Positions 29,017-36,712 of a stretch of 64,000 nt of DNA are shown in pieces. Source of the DNA: Candidatus Acidulidesulfobacter diazotrophicus (GTDB lineage: Bacteria > SZUA-79 > Acidulodesulfobacterales > Acidulodesulfobacteraceae). The position numbers and the translations under genes are program-made. The notes under the pieces were generated by a model, which was given only the letters and a program-made list of their open reading frames with translations, had not been told where the DNA came from and ran no database searches. How positions within the stretch are numbered: the first letter of the stretch is position 1; every line of letters begins with the position of its first letter. Location: NCBI GenBank assembly GCA_004195025.1, contig SGBB01000001.1, positions 186,001 through 250,000 on the forward strand. The letters run 5' to 3'.

Positions 29017-29413
29017 GTCGCAATCCCTTCAAGCAGGTCAATTATTCCAATATTTTATGCTAACAAGAAATGATTTTTTAGTAGCAGAGTCGCAATCCCT
29101 TCAAGCAGGTCAATTATTCCAATAGATTAATATGTCAATAGAATTTTACAGAGCGGAAATGTCGCAATCCCTTCAAGCAGGTCAATTATTCCAATAGTTG
29201 CCTATCCTGGCAACGGAAACATTAAAGCGCAGTCGCAATCCCTTCAAGCAGGTCAATTATTCCAATATGAAAATTGCCTGCAACAAACCGACGCTTTGGT
29301 TGAGTCGCAATCCCTTCAAGCAGGTCAATTATTCCAATCATAAATGACATTCCTGTATTTATAACGAATATCCTTCCAGTCGCAATCCCTTCAAGCAGGT
29401 CAATTATTCCAAT
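29017..29413 (-). CRISPR. CRISPR array, six 35-base repeats
   Basis: There are six identical repeats at 29017-29051, 29089-29123, 29161-29195, 29232-29266, 29304-29338 and 29379-29413. The spacers are 37, 37, 36, 37 and 40 bases. Read on the minus strand the repeat ends GGGATTGCGAC, so the crRNA 5' tag would be ATTGCGAC, close to the usual type III/I-D tag ATTGAAAC. That orientation puts the leader at 29414-29660, next to cas2, and transcription on the minus strand like the cas genes. No spacer match was seen inside the window by eye. Confidence 0.97.
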
Positions 29414-29660
29414 AGCGACTTGTTCAACAATATGTATTTCAACGATGTCAAAGACCAATTTCGCGAACCTAAGGGGCAAGAAATAAAATTCAAATCCTTT
29501 TCTCTTAAAATCCTTTTCAAATACCTGTTTTTACTGATTCGCAAACCTCTTAATAATAACAAGATATCTGAATCCCCTACTTGCCCTTAAATAACAACTA
29601 CTTGTGATGGTTTTTAACGATTTATATAAAAAATTAAAATATGGTCGGCGAAAATGCAAA

Positions 29661-29942
29661 TTAAATTATATAAAAACTCTTTTCCTCAATATCCACATTA
29701 ACTTTTGGACCATATTTCATTTTTTTCTGCCAATCAGTTTCACATATATCGAAATAAACTATATAATCTTCTTCGGTAATTATTTTATTAACCCTCATTC
29801 TTATTCGCTCTAAAGCCTTATCGTTGGCTTCGCATTCGAAAACCGATTTCTGAACCCTTTCTCCGTATTCATTCATTATCTTTGCAATCTTATTAAGCCT
29901 TTTTTCATTTTTTATATCGTATATTATAAGCCATTTTTTCAT
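29661..29942 (-). CDS. cas2: CRISPR adaptation protein Cas2 (first of two)
   Basis: This is a small ferredoxin-fold protein that bridges Cas1 dimers during spacer acquisition. It has the Cas2 N-terminal pattern WLIIYDIKNEKRLNKIAKIMNEYGERVQKSVFEC with the metal-site Asp of YDI. The length of 93 residues is normal. It is the cas gene nearest the array. It is clearly distinct from the second cas2 (29994-30269), so the pair is not a recent duplication. Confidence 0.93.
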   Translation of the reverse strand: MKKWLIIYDIKNEKRLNKIAKIMNEYGERVQKSVFECEANDKALERIRMRVNKIITEEDYIVYFDICETDWQKKMKYGPKVNVDIEEKSFYII

Positions 29943-29993
29943 ATTAAAACATTTTATAATTAAGATACTATGCGTTAATATATTAAAATAATA

Positions 29994-30269
29994 TCACAAA
30001 ATCTCAAATGTTTCAATTTTTGCCATATCTCCCGTTCCGTCAAACTTAACATTTTTTAAGCAACCGTTGCAAAGAGGATAAACATAAAGTTTATCCATAG
30101 AAACATCGACTACCGCAAGAATATCTTTTAATAATTTATTCAACATATCTCTGGATATTTCGCACTGAAAAAAAGATTTTTGTATCCTTATGCCGTAATT
30201 TTGTAAAACTTTCGCCGTTTTTCTAAGTCTTTTGGGATTAGTTATATCATAACATATCATATAAATCAT
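29994..30269 (-). CDS. cas2: CRISPR adaptation protein Cas2 (second of two)
   Basis: The N-terminus MIYMICYDITNPKRLRKTAK and the motif YGIRIQKSFFQCE are Cas2 hallmarks. The C-terminal half has a distinctive LYVYPLCNGCLKNVKF segment. The length is 91 residues. It lies nine bases after cas1 and 51 bases before the other cas2. A single adaptation module normally needs one Cas2, so one of the two may have another role or may be a remnant of another module. Confidence 0.93.
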   Translation of the reverse strand: MIYMICYDITNPKRLRKTAKVLQNYGIRIQKSFFQCEISRDMLNKLLKDILAVVDVSMDKLYVYPLCNGCLKNVKFDGTGDMAKIETFEIL

Positions 30270-30278
30270 TTTTATATT

Positions 30279-31340
30279 TCATCTCTGCGTTAAAGGTTTA
30301 TAATTGCTCTCTTCTCCGTTTATCACCATCCTAAAATGCTTTGCCTGCTCAAAAAATAAATCCTTATACGTGATATTTTTTTCTAACAATGGATAATAAG
30401 CCTCGGTATCCAATTTTCGTTCGAACTGAGCCAATACCTTTCTTATTCCGTCTTTTGTCAATAAAACCCCTCTTGCTTCCGGGGAAATAAACTTATTATC
30501 GTCTTTTTCTTCATCGCCGTCCGCCTCTACTTCGAGCGGGAACTCTTCACTGTTCTTTGAAAATATCGTTTCTTCAAAATCTTCTTTTTCTAAAACCCCT
30601 AAATTAAATATTGCGGCAGTCAGCGTATCGGCTATAGGGGTTCTATACTCTTCCATTAAATCGAGGGCAAGAGCCTTGCGGCCATAATCAAGACTGTGAA
30701 AGTATCCGACATAACTGTCAAGACCTGCCGATTCCAATGCGGCATCTATTCTAAAAAGCACAAGGGTATATAGCAAACTTAAAATCGCGTTAACGCTGTC
30801 TTTCGGCGGACGCCTGTTTCTGCCGTTAAATTTTGCCCATTCAGGATCTATTGCATATTTAAATACATCAAAAAAATATTTAGACCCGAGTCCCTCATAA
30901 CCGCGCAATTGTTCTATATCCTTTGATTCCGATACGGCATCCGTGATGTTTTTCATATTATCGATATTTTTGGTTATGGAAGGGTCGCTATCTCTTTTTC
31001 TTTTGATTCTCTGCATAAAACTATACTGATTTTGAAGTTTGGAGGAAACTATGGACTTTGCTATCTTCAAACAAAAATCGGCATCATCTAATAATTTATA
31101 TTGCTTCTGCCTTAAAAAGACATTTTTGCTTTTGCCGTCCTGAAATGTAATTTTACCGTTAAATTTTCCGTTATTACCGAGAAAAACGGCGTCTATGTTA
31201 TGATACATTATCATTCTTAAGGCGGGAGAGGTAATTTCTATATTGCCCATTATGATAAGTTGTTCAGTTTTAAAGGGGAATATTGTTTTATATATGTCGT
31301 CGCCCTTCTTAAGTTGAAGGACATCGCCGTATTTTACCAA
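30279..31340 (-). CDS. cas1: CRISPR integrase Cas1, N-terminus interrupted
   Basis: This is the spacer integrase. The alpha-helical catalytic domain is intact, with Glu in RGYEGLGSKYFF and His in VGYFHSLDYGRKALALDLMEEYR. The C-terminal region carries an acidic insertion (EVEADGDEEKDDNKF). The open frame as annotated begins at TTG 31340. Upstream in frame the normal Cas1 N-terminus (TIYIVSDYGKL) is still legible, but its ATG at 31376 is followed at once by TAA. The first beta strand is therefore lost unless a non-ATG start is used. The related N-terminal sequence at 32349-32387 has TCG at that codon. Confidence 0.88.
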   Translation of the reverse strand: MVKYGDVLQLKKGDDIYKTIFPFKTEQLIIMGNIEITSPALRMIMYHNIDAVFLGNNGKFNGKITFQDGKSKNVFLRQKQYKLLDDADFCLKIAKSIVSSKLQNQYSFMQRIKRKRDSDPSITKNIDNMKNITDAVSESKDIEQLRGYEGLGSKYFFDVFKYAIDPEWAKFNGRNRRPPKDSVNAILSLLYTLVLFRIDAALESAGLDSYVGYFHSLDYGRKALALDLMEEYRTPIADTLTAAIFNLGVLEKEDFEETIFSKNSEEFPLEVEADGDEEKDDNKFISPEARGVLLTKDGIRKVLAQFERKLDTEAYYPLLEKNITYKDLFFEQAKHFRMVINGEESNYKPLTQR

Positions 31341-31428
31341 TTTCCCGTAATCGGAGACAATGTAAATAGTTTACATAATCTGATTATAACCTAAACAGTA
31401 TTTTATTGCTTTAAGCCAATTTAAAAAC

Positions 31429-31942
31429 TTAATTTAGAACACCGATAATCTTTTTCTGAATTATATCACAATTGGCATCTACCCGCCGCATTATATTTTC
31501 AGATAGGCTATAAGATAATTTTAATAATTTTAAATTCTCTATTTCGCTTCTAAGCGCTTCCGGTAATTTTTCGACCTGTCGTATAATATTCTTTTTAAAC
31601 TGAAAATAAGAATAGCCTATCTCATCGCAAAGTTTTTCCAAGTGTCTTGGGAAAATAACCGAATGTTCGTAATGTCCGCCTATCTTCATCGCCATTTTGT
31701 CCGCTAAATCATAAACCTGAGTGCAAAGAACATCCATGGCCGCTTTCGGGCAAAAGTCCGCCGAAATAAGCCTGGCATACTTTATGTTCAAAGACCCCGC
31801 CTTGCAGCGGCAGGCTAAACGAAAGGCTTTGAGAAGCATCAGGCAAATATTGAAAGCTCATCTTCCCCGACGAATCCTGTTCAAGCACGCCGACAGGCCT
31901 GCCGTTTAATCTTACGGAAAGTTGTTTATTTGTTTGAGCCAT
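31429..31942 (-). pseudogene. hipA: HipA toxin remnant with internal deletion
   Basis: HipA is a serine/threonine kinase toxin of about 440 residues. Here the N-terminal part (31942 to about 31740) reads SVRLNGRPVGVLEQD, FQYLPDASQSLSFSLPL and QAYFGGLLPES. It then joins, in another frame, the extreme C-terminal part MDVLCTQVYDLADKMAMKIGGHY, FPRHLEKLCDEIGYS. The whole central kinase region, including the ATP-binding and catalytic motifs, is missing. The toxin is therefore dead. hipB directly upstream is intact, overlapping by zero bases (hipB ends at 31943). Confidence 0.85.
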
Positions 31943-32167
31943 TTAACCCTCTAAATTATCGGGTATTTTGGCATCTAATTTAATTCCAAGCATAGCGGCC
32001 ACAAGAATAGCTTTCTCAAACTCTACGGTAGGTTTCCCCTTTTCTAAGTCAACGATAAAACGCACGCCGGTGCCGCTTGCGCCTGCAAGCTCGGACTGGT
32101 TCATGCCCTGTACCTTCCGCGCCTTTCTAATTAATTCTCCGAATTCTTTCGAGTTTGAGAAAATCAT
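31943..32167 (-). CDS. hipB: HipB-like XRE antitoxin
   Basis: This is a 74-residue Cro/C1-type helix-turn-helix protein. It has the typical HipB pattern FGELIRKARKVQGMNQSELAGASGTGVRFIVDLEKGKPTVEF. It would bind the hipBA promoter and neutralise HipA. Since hipA is deleted, HipB may persist as an orphan regulator. The unit sits between cas1 and the effector cas genes. Confidence 0.88.
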   Translation of the reverse strand: MIFSNSKEFGELIRKARKVQGMNQSELAGASGTGVRFIVDLEKGKPTVEFEKAILVAAMLGIKLDAKIPDNLEG

Positions 32168-32348
32168 AAATTATAAATGTTAAATATATTTATAATAAAA
32201 TATTTATTTATAAATTTACCGTTAGGTAAATTTTAGTATATATTTTTATGAAATACAAGTATTTTTACCGAACGGGAAAACATTAATATGCGGATTAACG
32301 ATTAAAGCCGAACCTGCATTTAAGTTTTTGCCTTGGTTTAGGGACATC

Positions 32349-32387
32349 CATCTTTCCGTAATCGGAAACAATGTAAATCGTCGACAT
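32349..32387 (-). pseudogene. Fragment of a cas1 N-terminus
   Basis: On the minus strand, ATG at 32387 starts MSTIYIVSDYGKM, the canonical Cas1 beginning. It is near-identical at the DNA level to 31341-31376 upstream of the real cas1. It then diverges into unrelated sequence. The fragment lies on the other side of hipBA, so the repeat pair brackets the toxin-antitoxin genes. The rest of the 312-base gap (32168-32479) shows nothing else. Confidence 0.6.
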
Positions 32388-32479
32388 AACTTACTTTCAA
32401 AATCTACATATAAAACCGAGGATTAAATGAGAAAATCATAAAACATAGTATTTTACACTATCGAAAAAATCGCTCTTCG

Positions 32480-33889
32480 TCAGTTAATCTTTAGTTTTTC
32501 TTTTATCTGTTTTCTAATGTTAATTAAATCAGAAGGTTTTATAATACTGCAATTTAGTAATTTTGCGCGCTTAATAAGGGCTTCTTTTATTTCGTCGGGG
32601 TTATCTTTATCCATTATATTTTCAGAAGCTGTGCTTGTAAGAAAGCTCTTTGTCGTCAAACGTCCAAGGTCAACCTGAAGAGCCGATATTTTGTAAAGTA
32701 TATCCGTTTCCGAATCATGCCCCTGATTTAACGATTTACATTCAACCATGTATAAATTATTATTATAAGCAAAAAGAATGTCAAACTCGTTTTCGGCTTC
32801 CTTGCCTTTTGAAACATTTTTGACTCTTACGTTAATACCGATATCGTTAAAAATACCCTGTTCTTTCAACTCATAGAGTTCATTAAAGCAAAACCTCTCA
32901 AGCCATCCGCCGGTAAGAAACTCAAACTCGTGTTTAGCAATTTCACCATTAATATTTACGTTTAAATTTTTATTTCCGTCAACGTAATGACGGACGGTAA
33001 CCGGTTCGGTTATTTCTACGGCAATATTCACTTTTAAGTTTTTATTTTCGCTTATATAAGGAGCGACCGTAAGGCATTGTTTTAGATAGTGAAAATTAAA
33101 TAATTCTTCTATTAATTTAATAGTAAATTCATGATTTTCGGCGGCAAAAGTACAACGAATATCTATAGGACATGGTTTATTTTTTTTATTAAAAGGAAGG
33201 CTTAATATTTTTAACTCATGAAACAGGGATGCCAAAAAATTCTTTAGGCTATTGTAATTTTGCATTATGAATCTCGAGATATCCGCCGTATGAAACGCAA
33301 GCTTTACCGGTTCATAAGAATTGTTAAATCCATCGTTAAAAATATAGTCGTTTTGAGATATAAGCCGTATACCGTTAGATTCAAGATACTGTATTATATT
33401 CAGCCTTCTAATTACATCACTTGAGGGTTCGCAATTTTTCGAGCCGGTGCAGTTTTCGCTTAAGTCCACAATTTTATTGGAATAAATCGGAATATATACG
33501 ATATTTGTTTTTATTGCAGACCGATTAGCTTTGGATTTAACGGCATTAAATAGCCCTAAAGACATCATTTTAGTGCCGCCGGTAACGTTTGCAATTATTT
33601 CGTCAAACTGGTTGCCGTGTTGATTTTTGTAATCCTTAAACCAGTTTTCTATTTTTTCTTCGACGTCTGCCGGCGATTCGGGATTAACGTTTATAATATA
33701 TAAATTTCCTCTTTCTTCGGAAAAATCAAAATCTTTGGAGATTCTCTTTAATCCGCTGGCTATAAAATCTATCTTCTCACCCATTCTATCGGTAGAAACC
33801 ATAAGAAGAGCATCCGGTTTAAAATAGTCGATGCAAAGAACATTCTGGATGGTTTGTTCACTTACAATCGTAATTAAAAGCTTTTTCAT
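32480..33889 (-). CDS. Card1/Can2-like CARF-nuclease effector
   Basis: This is a type III ancillary nuclease (DUF1887-like) that would be switched on by cyclic oligoadenylate. The N-terminal CARF domain (about residues 1-145) has the ligand-loop motif NVTGGTKMMS at 101-110. The C-terminal part carries the family motif FLTGGWLERF at about 324-333. A PD-(D/E)xK restriction-like core follows, with Asp370 (NEFDIL) and E383-x-K385 (VECKS). At 469 residues it is longer than characterised Card1/Can2 because of a middle region (about 230-320). It overlaps the upstream RAMP gene by four bases (ATGA), so it is co-translated with the complex. The known members use cA4. Confidence 0.83.
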   Translation of the reverse strand: MKKLLITIVSEQTIQNVLCIDYFKPDALLMVSTDRMGEKIDFIASGLKRISKDFDFSEERGNLYIINVNPESPADVEEKIENWFKDYKNQHGNQFDEIIANVTGGTKMMSLGLFNAVKSKANRSAIKTNIVYIPIYSNKIVDLSENCTGSKNCEPSSDVIRRLNIIQYLESNGIRLISQNDYIFNDGFNNSYEPVKLAFHTADISRFIMQNYNSLKNFLASLFHELKILSLPFNKKNKPCPIDIRCTFAAENHEFTIKLIEELFNFHYLKQCLTVAPYISENKNLKVNIAVEITEPVTVRHYVDGNKNLNVNINGEIAKHEFEFLTGGWLERFCFNELYELKEQGIFNDIGINVRVKNVSKGKEAENEFDILFAYNNNLYMVECKSLNQGHDSETDILYKISALQVDLGRLTTKSFLTSTASENIMDKDNPDEIKEALIKRAKLLNCSIIKPSDLINIRKQIKEKLKIN

Positions 33890-36018
33890 ATCAACTTATT
33901 ATCCCTCTCTCCTATTACATCTTGTGGGCTTGGAAGGATGCTCCGTTTAAACTCCTTCAACTCCATATATTTAGTTTTATCATCCGGGGGCTTGCTGTCA
34001 AAATCCAACATTATTTCAAGATCTTTCAACCTATCAACATCCCAGAGGGATTCTTTGCCAGTTTCTCCTATGTTTTTCAGAATATATTTATCAAAGAGAA
34101 CTATATAATCAGAAATGTCCCTTGAGCCAGCTGAATCCTTTGAAGGTTCGGTTTCCCAGCCGGCAAAAAGGGTGTTGTATCTTTTTTTTATATCGTAAAC
34201 GGCAAGCTTCGGCGTTATTTTTACAGAGCCAAATCCAAGCGGCTTGCCCATACCGATTTTATGGCATAGGCCGTTTTTAAGTTTTATGGCAAACATTAAC
34301 GCTCCAAGTTCTATCTCGGATAGGTTCTCGAACCTTATGCGGCCGCTAAATTTAGCGCCTGATTCTATCGGCTTAATTTTAGTGTATTGCGTTTTATGTT
34401 TTTTAATTTCTTCTTCATCCGTTTCTATATATTCTTTGTTTTTTACGCTTTTATGCCAATACATTTTATAGCCCCTGATTTCAGTGGAACCGGGGTCGCT
34501 GTTGTAATCTTTAATTCCAGTAGATCCTTTATCCTGTTTTAAATATAACTGAAAAGACGTCGGCTTTGGCCCGGAAAGTATCTTTGGCGTAATTGCATTG
34601 TTTGCAATTTTATTTTTAGAATTTTCTTCTATATACGCATCTTCAAAAAATACCCTTCCGGCAAAATCTGTTTCGTTTCCGAAAATTGCCGTCGGGATAT
34701 CTATGCTTCCATTTTCATATTTTTGGTTTGAAGTAAAATCTTTAAGTTTATGACTGTAAGCAAGCCTGAACATTCCGGTATGCCCGATAGAAATTACTTT
34801 ATTATCTTTATCGGTTATATAAAAACAGGGAACCTCTTTATTTTCAGGCTTTTCAATCTCTTTAATTAAATCTATTGCTTTATCGCTTCTATTTATATCA
34901 TTTTTATAGTCATCTATTATATCTTCGCCCAACTGAATCGGCTTTTCATCATCGGAAGGCTTGCCTATAATCCAGTCTAAGTGCTTTTTTGACTTAGTAC
35001 CATCCTTATGCTTCCCGCTCACAAAACCGCTGCGAATAAGATATCCCTCGTTCTCTTTGCATTCATCCGCTTTAAGGCAGATATCCGTAACTTTGGCATA
35101 TTTGATATAAACGTCATGATGCTTGTGCTGCTGCTCAACAACGTCCTGCCTATTAAAAGAAATAGGCTTAATAAATTGTTTCTCATTATTATCATGTTTA
35201 ATAATGCCGTCCACGACTTCCCTCTCTACCCTGTAAAACAATGAAGGCATAATCTCGTATTTTTTGTGGCCATTTTTTCTAATACAGCCAGCCTTTAAAT
35301 TCGGATATTCTATAACATTACCGTTAGATTTAATCATTTGCTTCACATAAGCATCCCTTAAATCTTCCGATTTATCCATAAACGACCTGTAATGGAATTT
35401 CCTATCGCCCTCAAAAAAGTTAAACCTGCCGTAACTAACGATTTCAACAATATTCCTTATAAGTCCCCTTAACGAACTGCCGGGTATTCTATGTTTATCT
35501 GCGGGAGAAAAAAAGTCTGGGTTTTTATCGGAACATTCTTTGTCATCTTTTAACTCGCCATTCGTATCCCTAATGTAAATCGGGGTTTTAGTCTCGATTT
35601 CAATATCTATATGCCCAGTTTTAAGCTCTTCATGAAATTTATCGAATGAAGGAACCTCTTGAATATTAGAGTACATTTTAACCACGTTGGCATTGAGCGG
35701 AATAAAATTATAAGGCGCATTTGCGATTAAAATATGAGAATTTTGCAGTTGATTGTTATTGTTGTTTTTACAAGACGACCGCTCTTTCATCTGTGAAGCG
35801 GGTTTGGTATTATTCAATTCACAATCCACTCCATCAATAATAATCCTGACAATGGCGCCATTTTCTCGTTCTAAAACAACTTCTTTCCCATTTGCATCTT
35901 TTGGAATTTTAAATTTTCCAGACACGGGCATGGACTTGCCGTCGTCCAAGGTTACCGTATAGCAAACCCCTTTTTTTATATCTTTACCGATTATTTTTGC
36001 ATTTTCCTTTGAAATCAT
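33886..36018 (-). CDS. Large TIGR03986-type RAMP (Cas7-like)
   Basis: This 710-residue RAMP-superfamily protein is a predicted backbone subunit. It has an N-terminal beta-rich domain of about 70 residues, then a polar linker, then the RAMP core with RIPGSSLRGLIRNIVEIVSYG at about residue 180. The C-terminal part has LGALMFAIKL and the Gly-rich GMGKPLGFGSVKI. The pattern matches the TIGR03986 family found in type III-D loci. By position and size it may be the counterpart of the large insertion-bearing Cas7 of type III-Dv. Long loops around residues 230-440 are the insertions. It is the second-last gene of the operon. Confidence 0.75.
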   Translation of the reverse strand: MISKENAKIIGKDIKKGVCYTVTLDDGKSMPVSGKFKIPKDANGKEVVLERENGAIVRIIIDGVDCELNNTKPASQMKERSSCKNNNNNQLQNSHILIANAPYNFIPLNANVVKMYSNIQEVPSFDKFHEELKTGHIDIEIETKTPIYIRDTNGELKDDKECSDKNPDFFSPADKHRIPGSSLRGLIRNIVEIVSYGRFNFFEGDRKFHYRSFMDKSEDLRDAYVKQMIKSNGNVIEYPNLKAGCIRKNGHKKYEIMPSLFYRVEREVVDGIIKHDNNEKQFIKPISFNRQDVVEQQHKHHDVYIKYAKVTDICLKADECKENEGYLIRSGFVSGKHKDGTKSKKHLDWIIGKPSDDEKPIQLGEDIIDDYKNDINRSDKAIDLIKEIEKPENKEVPCFYITDKDNKVISIGHTGMFRLAYSHKLKDFTSNQKYENGSIDIPTAIFGNETDFAGRVFFEDAYIEENSKNKIANNAITPKILSGPKPTSFQLYLKQDKGSTGIKDYNSDPGSTEIRGYKMYWHKSVKNKEYIETDEEEIKKHKTQYTKIKPIESGAKFSGRIRFENLSEIELGALMFAIKLKNGLCHKIGMGKPLGFGSVKITPKLAVYDIKKRYNTLFAGWETEPSKDSAGSRDISDYIVLFDKYILKNIGETGKESLWDVDRLKDLEIMLDFDSKPPDDKTKYMELKEFKRSILPSPQDVIGERDNKLI

Positions 36019-36052
36019 ATCCTATATCTCCAAAACAATTAAAATTAGACGG

Positions 36053-36691
36053 TCATGACAGTTGAACAAAATCGACAAATCTGGAATCTACGTAAGACGC
36101 CTGACAGCCGTAAGGTCCGCCAAACCCTACATAATTGCAGGTTCTGACGGCAATTCTATTTTTGCCGTTATCTACCGCAAATCCGCCGTTTTTATTTAAA
36201 TCCGGCAAGGTTATTTTTACGCCCCTGTCTTCTTTGACGGTTATAAAGCCATTGATTCTTTTGCCGACCTTCGTTCCAAATAAAACCTGATTTGAATATA
36301 TAGCATACACACCGCCGCCACATTTGTCCTCATGGTTAAACTCGCGGTCGCTTCTGAAGCGCCCCTTATGCATAACGCTGCCGCATTTAATAGTCCGCCA
36401 GACTAACAGTTCTTCGTTTGCGTTAAAAATCCTCATCTTTTGAATATAAACTATATCGGGATTTTGACCTGGCTCGATATTTAATTCTTTCATATTTTCT
36501 TCATCAAATTGAAACGTGGCGTTTTCATGGCCGTTTATATCATGCCTGCCGATTAATATGCCATTGTCCAGATAAAATACGGCAAAAGACGGCTGCGTCA
36601 TATATTCGGCAATTTTGGAAAAATCCTCGAAATTGTCAACCTGATCAATTTTTGAAAATATCTTAACGGCTTTACGCATATCTGAATTCAT
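36053..36691 (-). CDS. csx19: Csx19-like subunit (TIGR03984 type)
   Basis: This 212-residue protein has the Csx19 pattern: a beta-rich N-terminus (FAVFYLDNGILIGRHD), then IVYIQKMRIFNANEELLVWR, then an Arg-rich GRFRSDREF. The C-terminal half (GFITVKEDRGVKITLP, TCNYVGFGGPYG) is beta-rich and may be lineage-specific. Csx19 occurs in type III-D operons and is a structural part of the III-Dv complex. Its presence supports the subtype call. It lies between the double-Cas7 gene and the large RAMP gene. Confidence 0.7.
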   Translation of the reverse strand: MNSDMRKAVKIFSKIDQVDNFEDFSKIAEYMTQPSFAVFYLDNGILIGRHDINGHENATFQFDEENMKELNIEPGQNPDIVYIQKMRIFNANEELLVWRTIKCGSVMHKGRFRSDREFNHEDKCGGGVYAIYSNQVLFGTKVGKRINGFITVKEDRGVKITLPDLNKNGGFAVDNGKNRIAVRTCNYVGFGGPYGCQASYVDSRFVDFVQLS

Positions 36692-36712
36692 AGTTTTAAT
36701 TGTTTAATTCGG

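Noticed and set aside
29222-29479. Minus-strand 85-codon ORF with repeating GIIDLLEGIAT
   Set aside because: It is the translation of the CRISPR repeats and spacers; no ribosome site and no independent coding evidence.
29459-29494. Possible degenerate seventh CRISPR repeat
   Set aside because: Only scattered matches (TCGC, GCA, TTCAAAT); too weak to count, and it falls in the proposed leader.
31721-31909. Plus-strand ORF opposite hipA
   Set aside because: Antisense shadow of the hipA remnant, without ribosome site or family resemblance.
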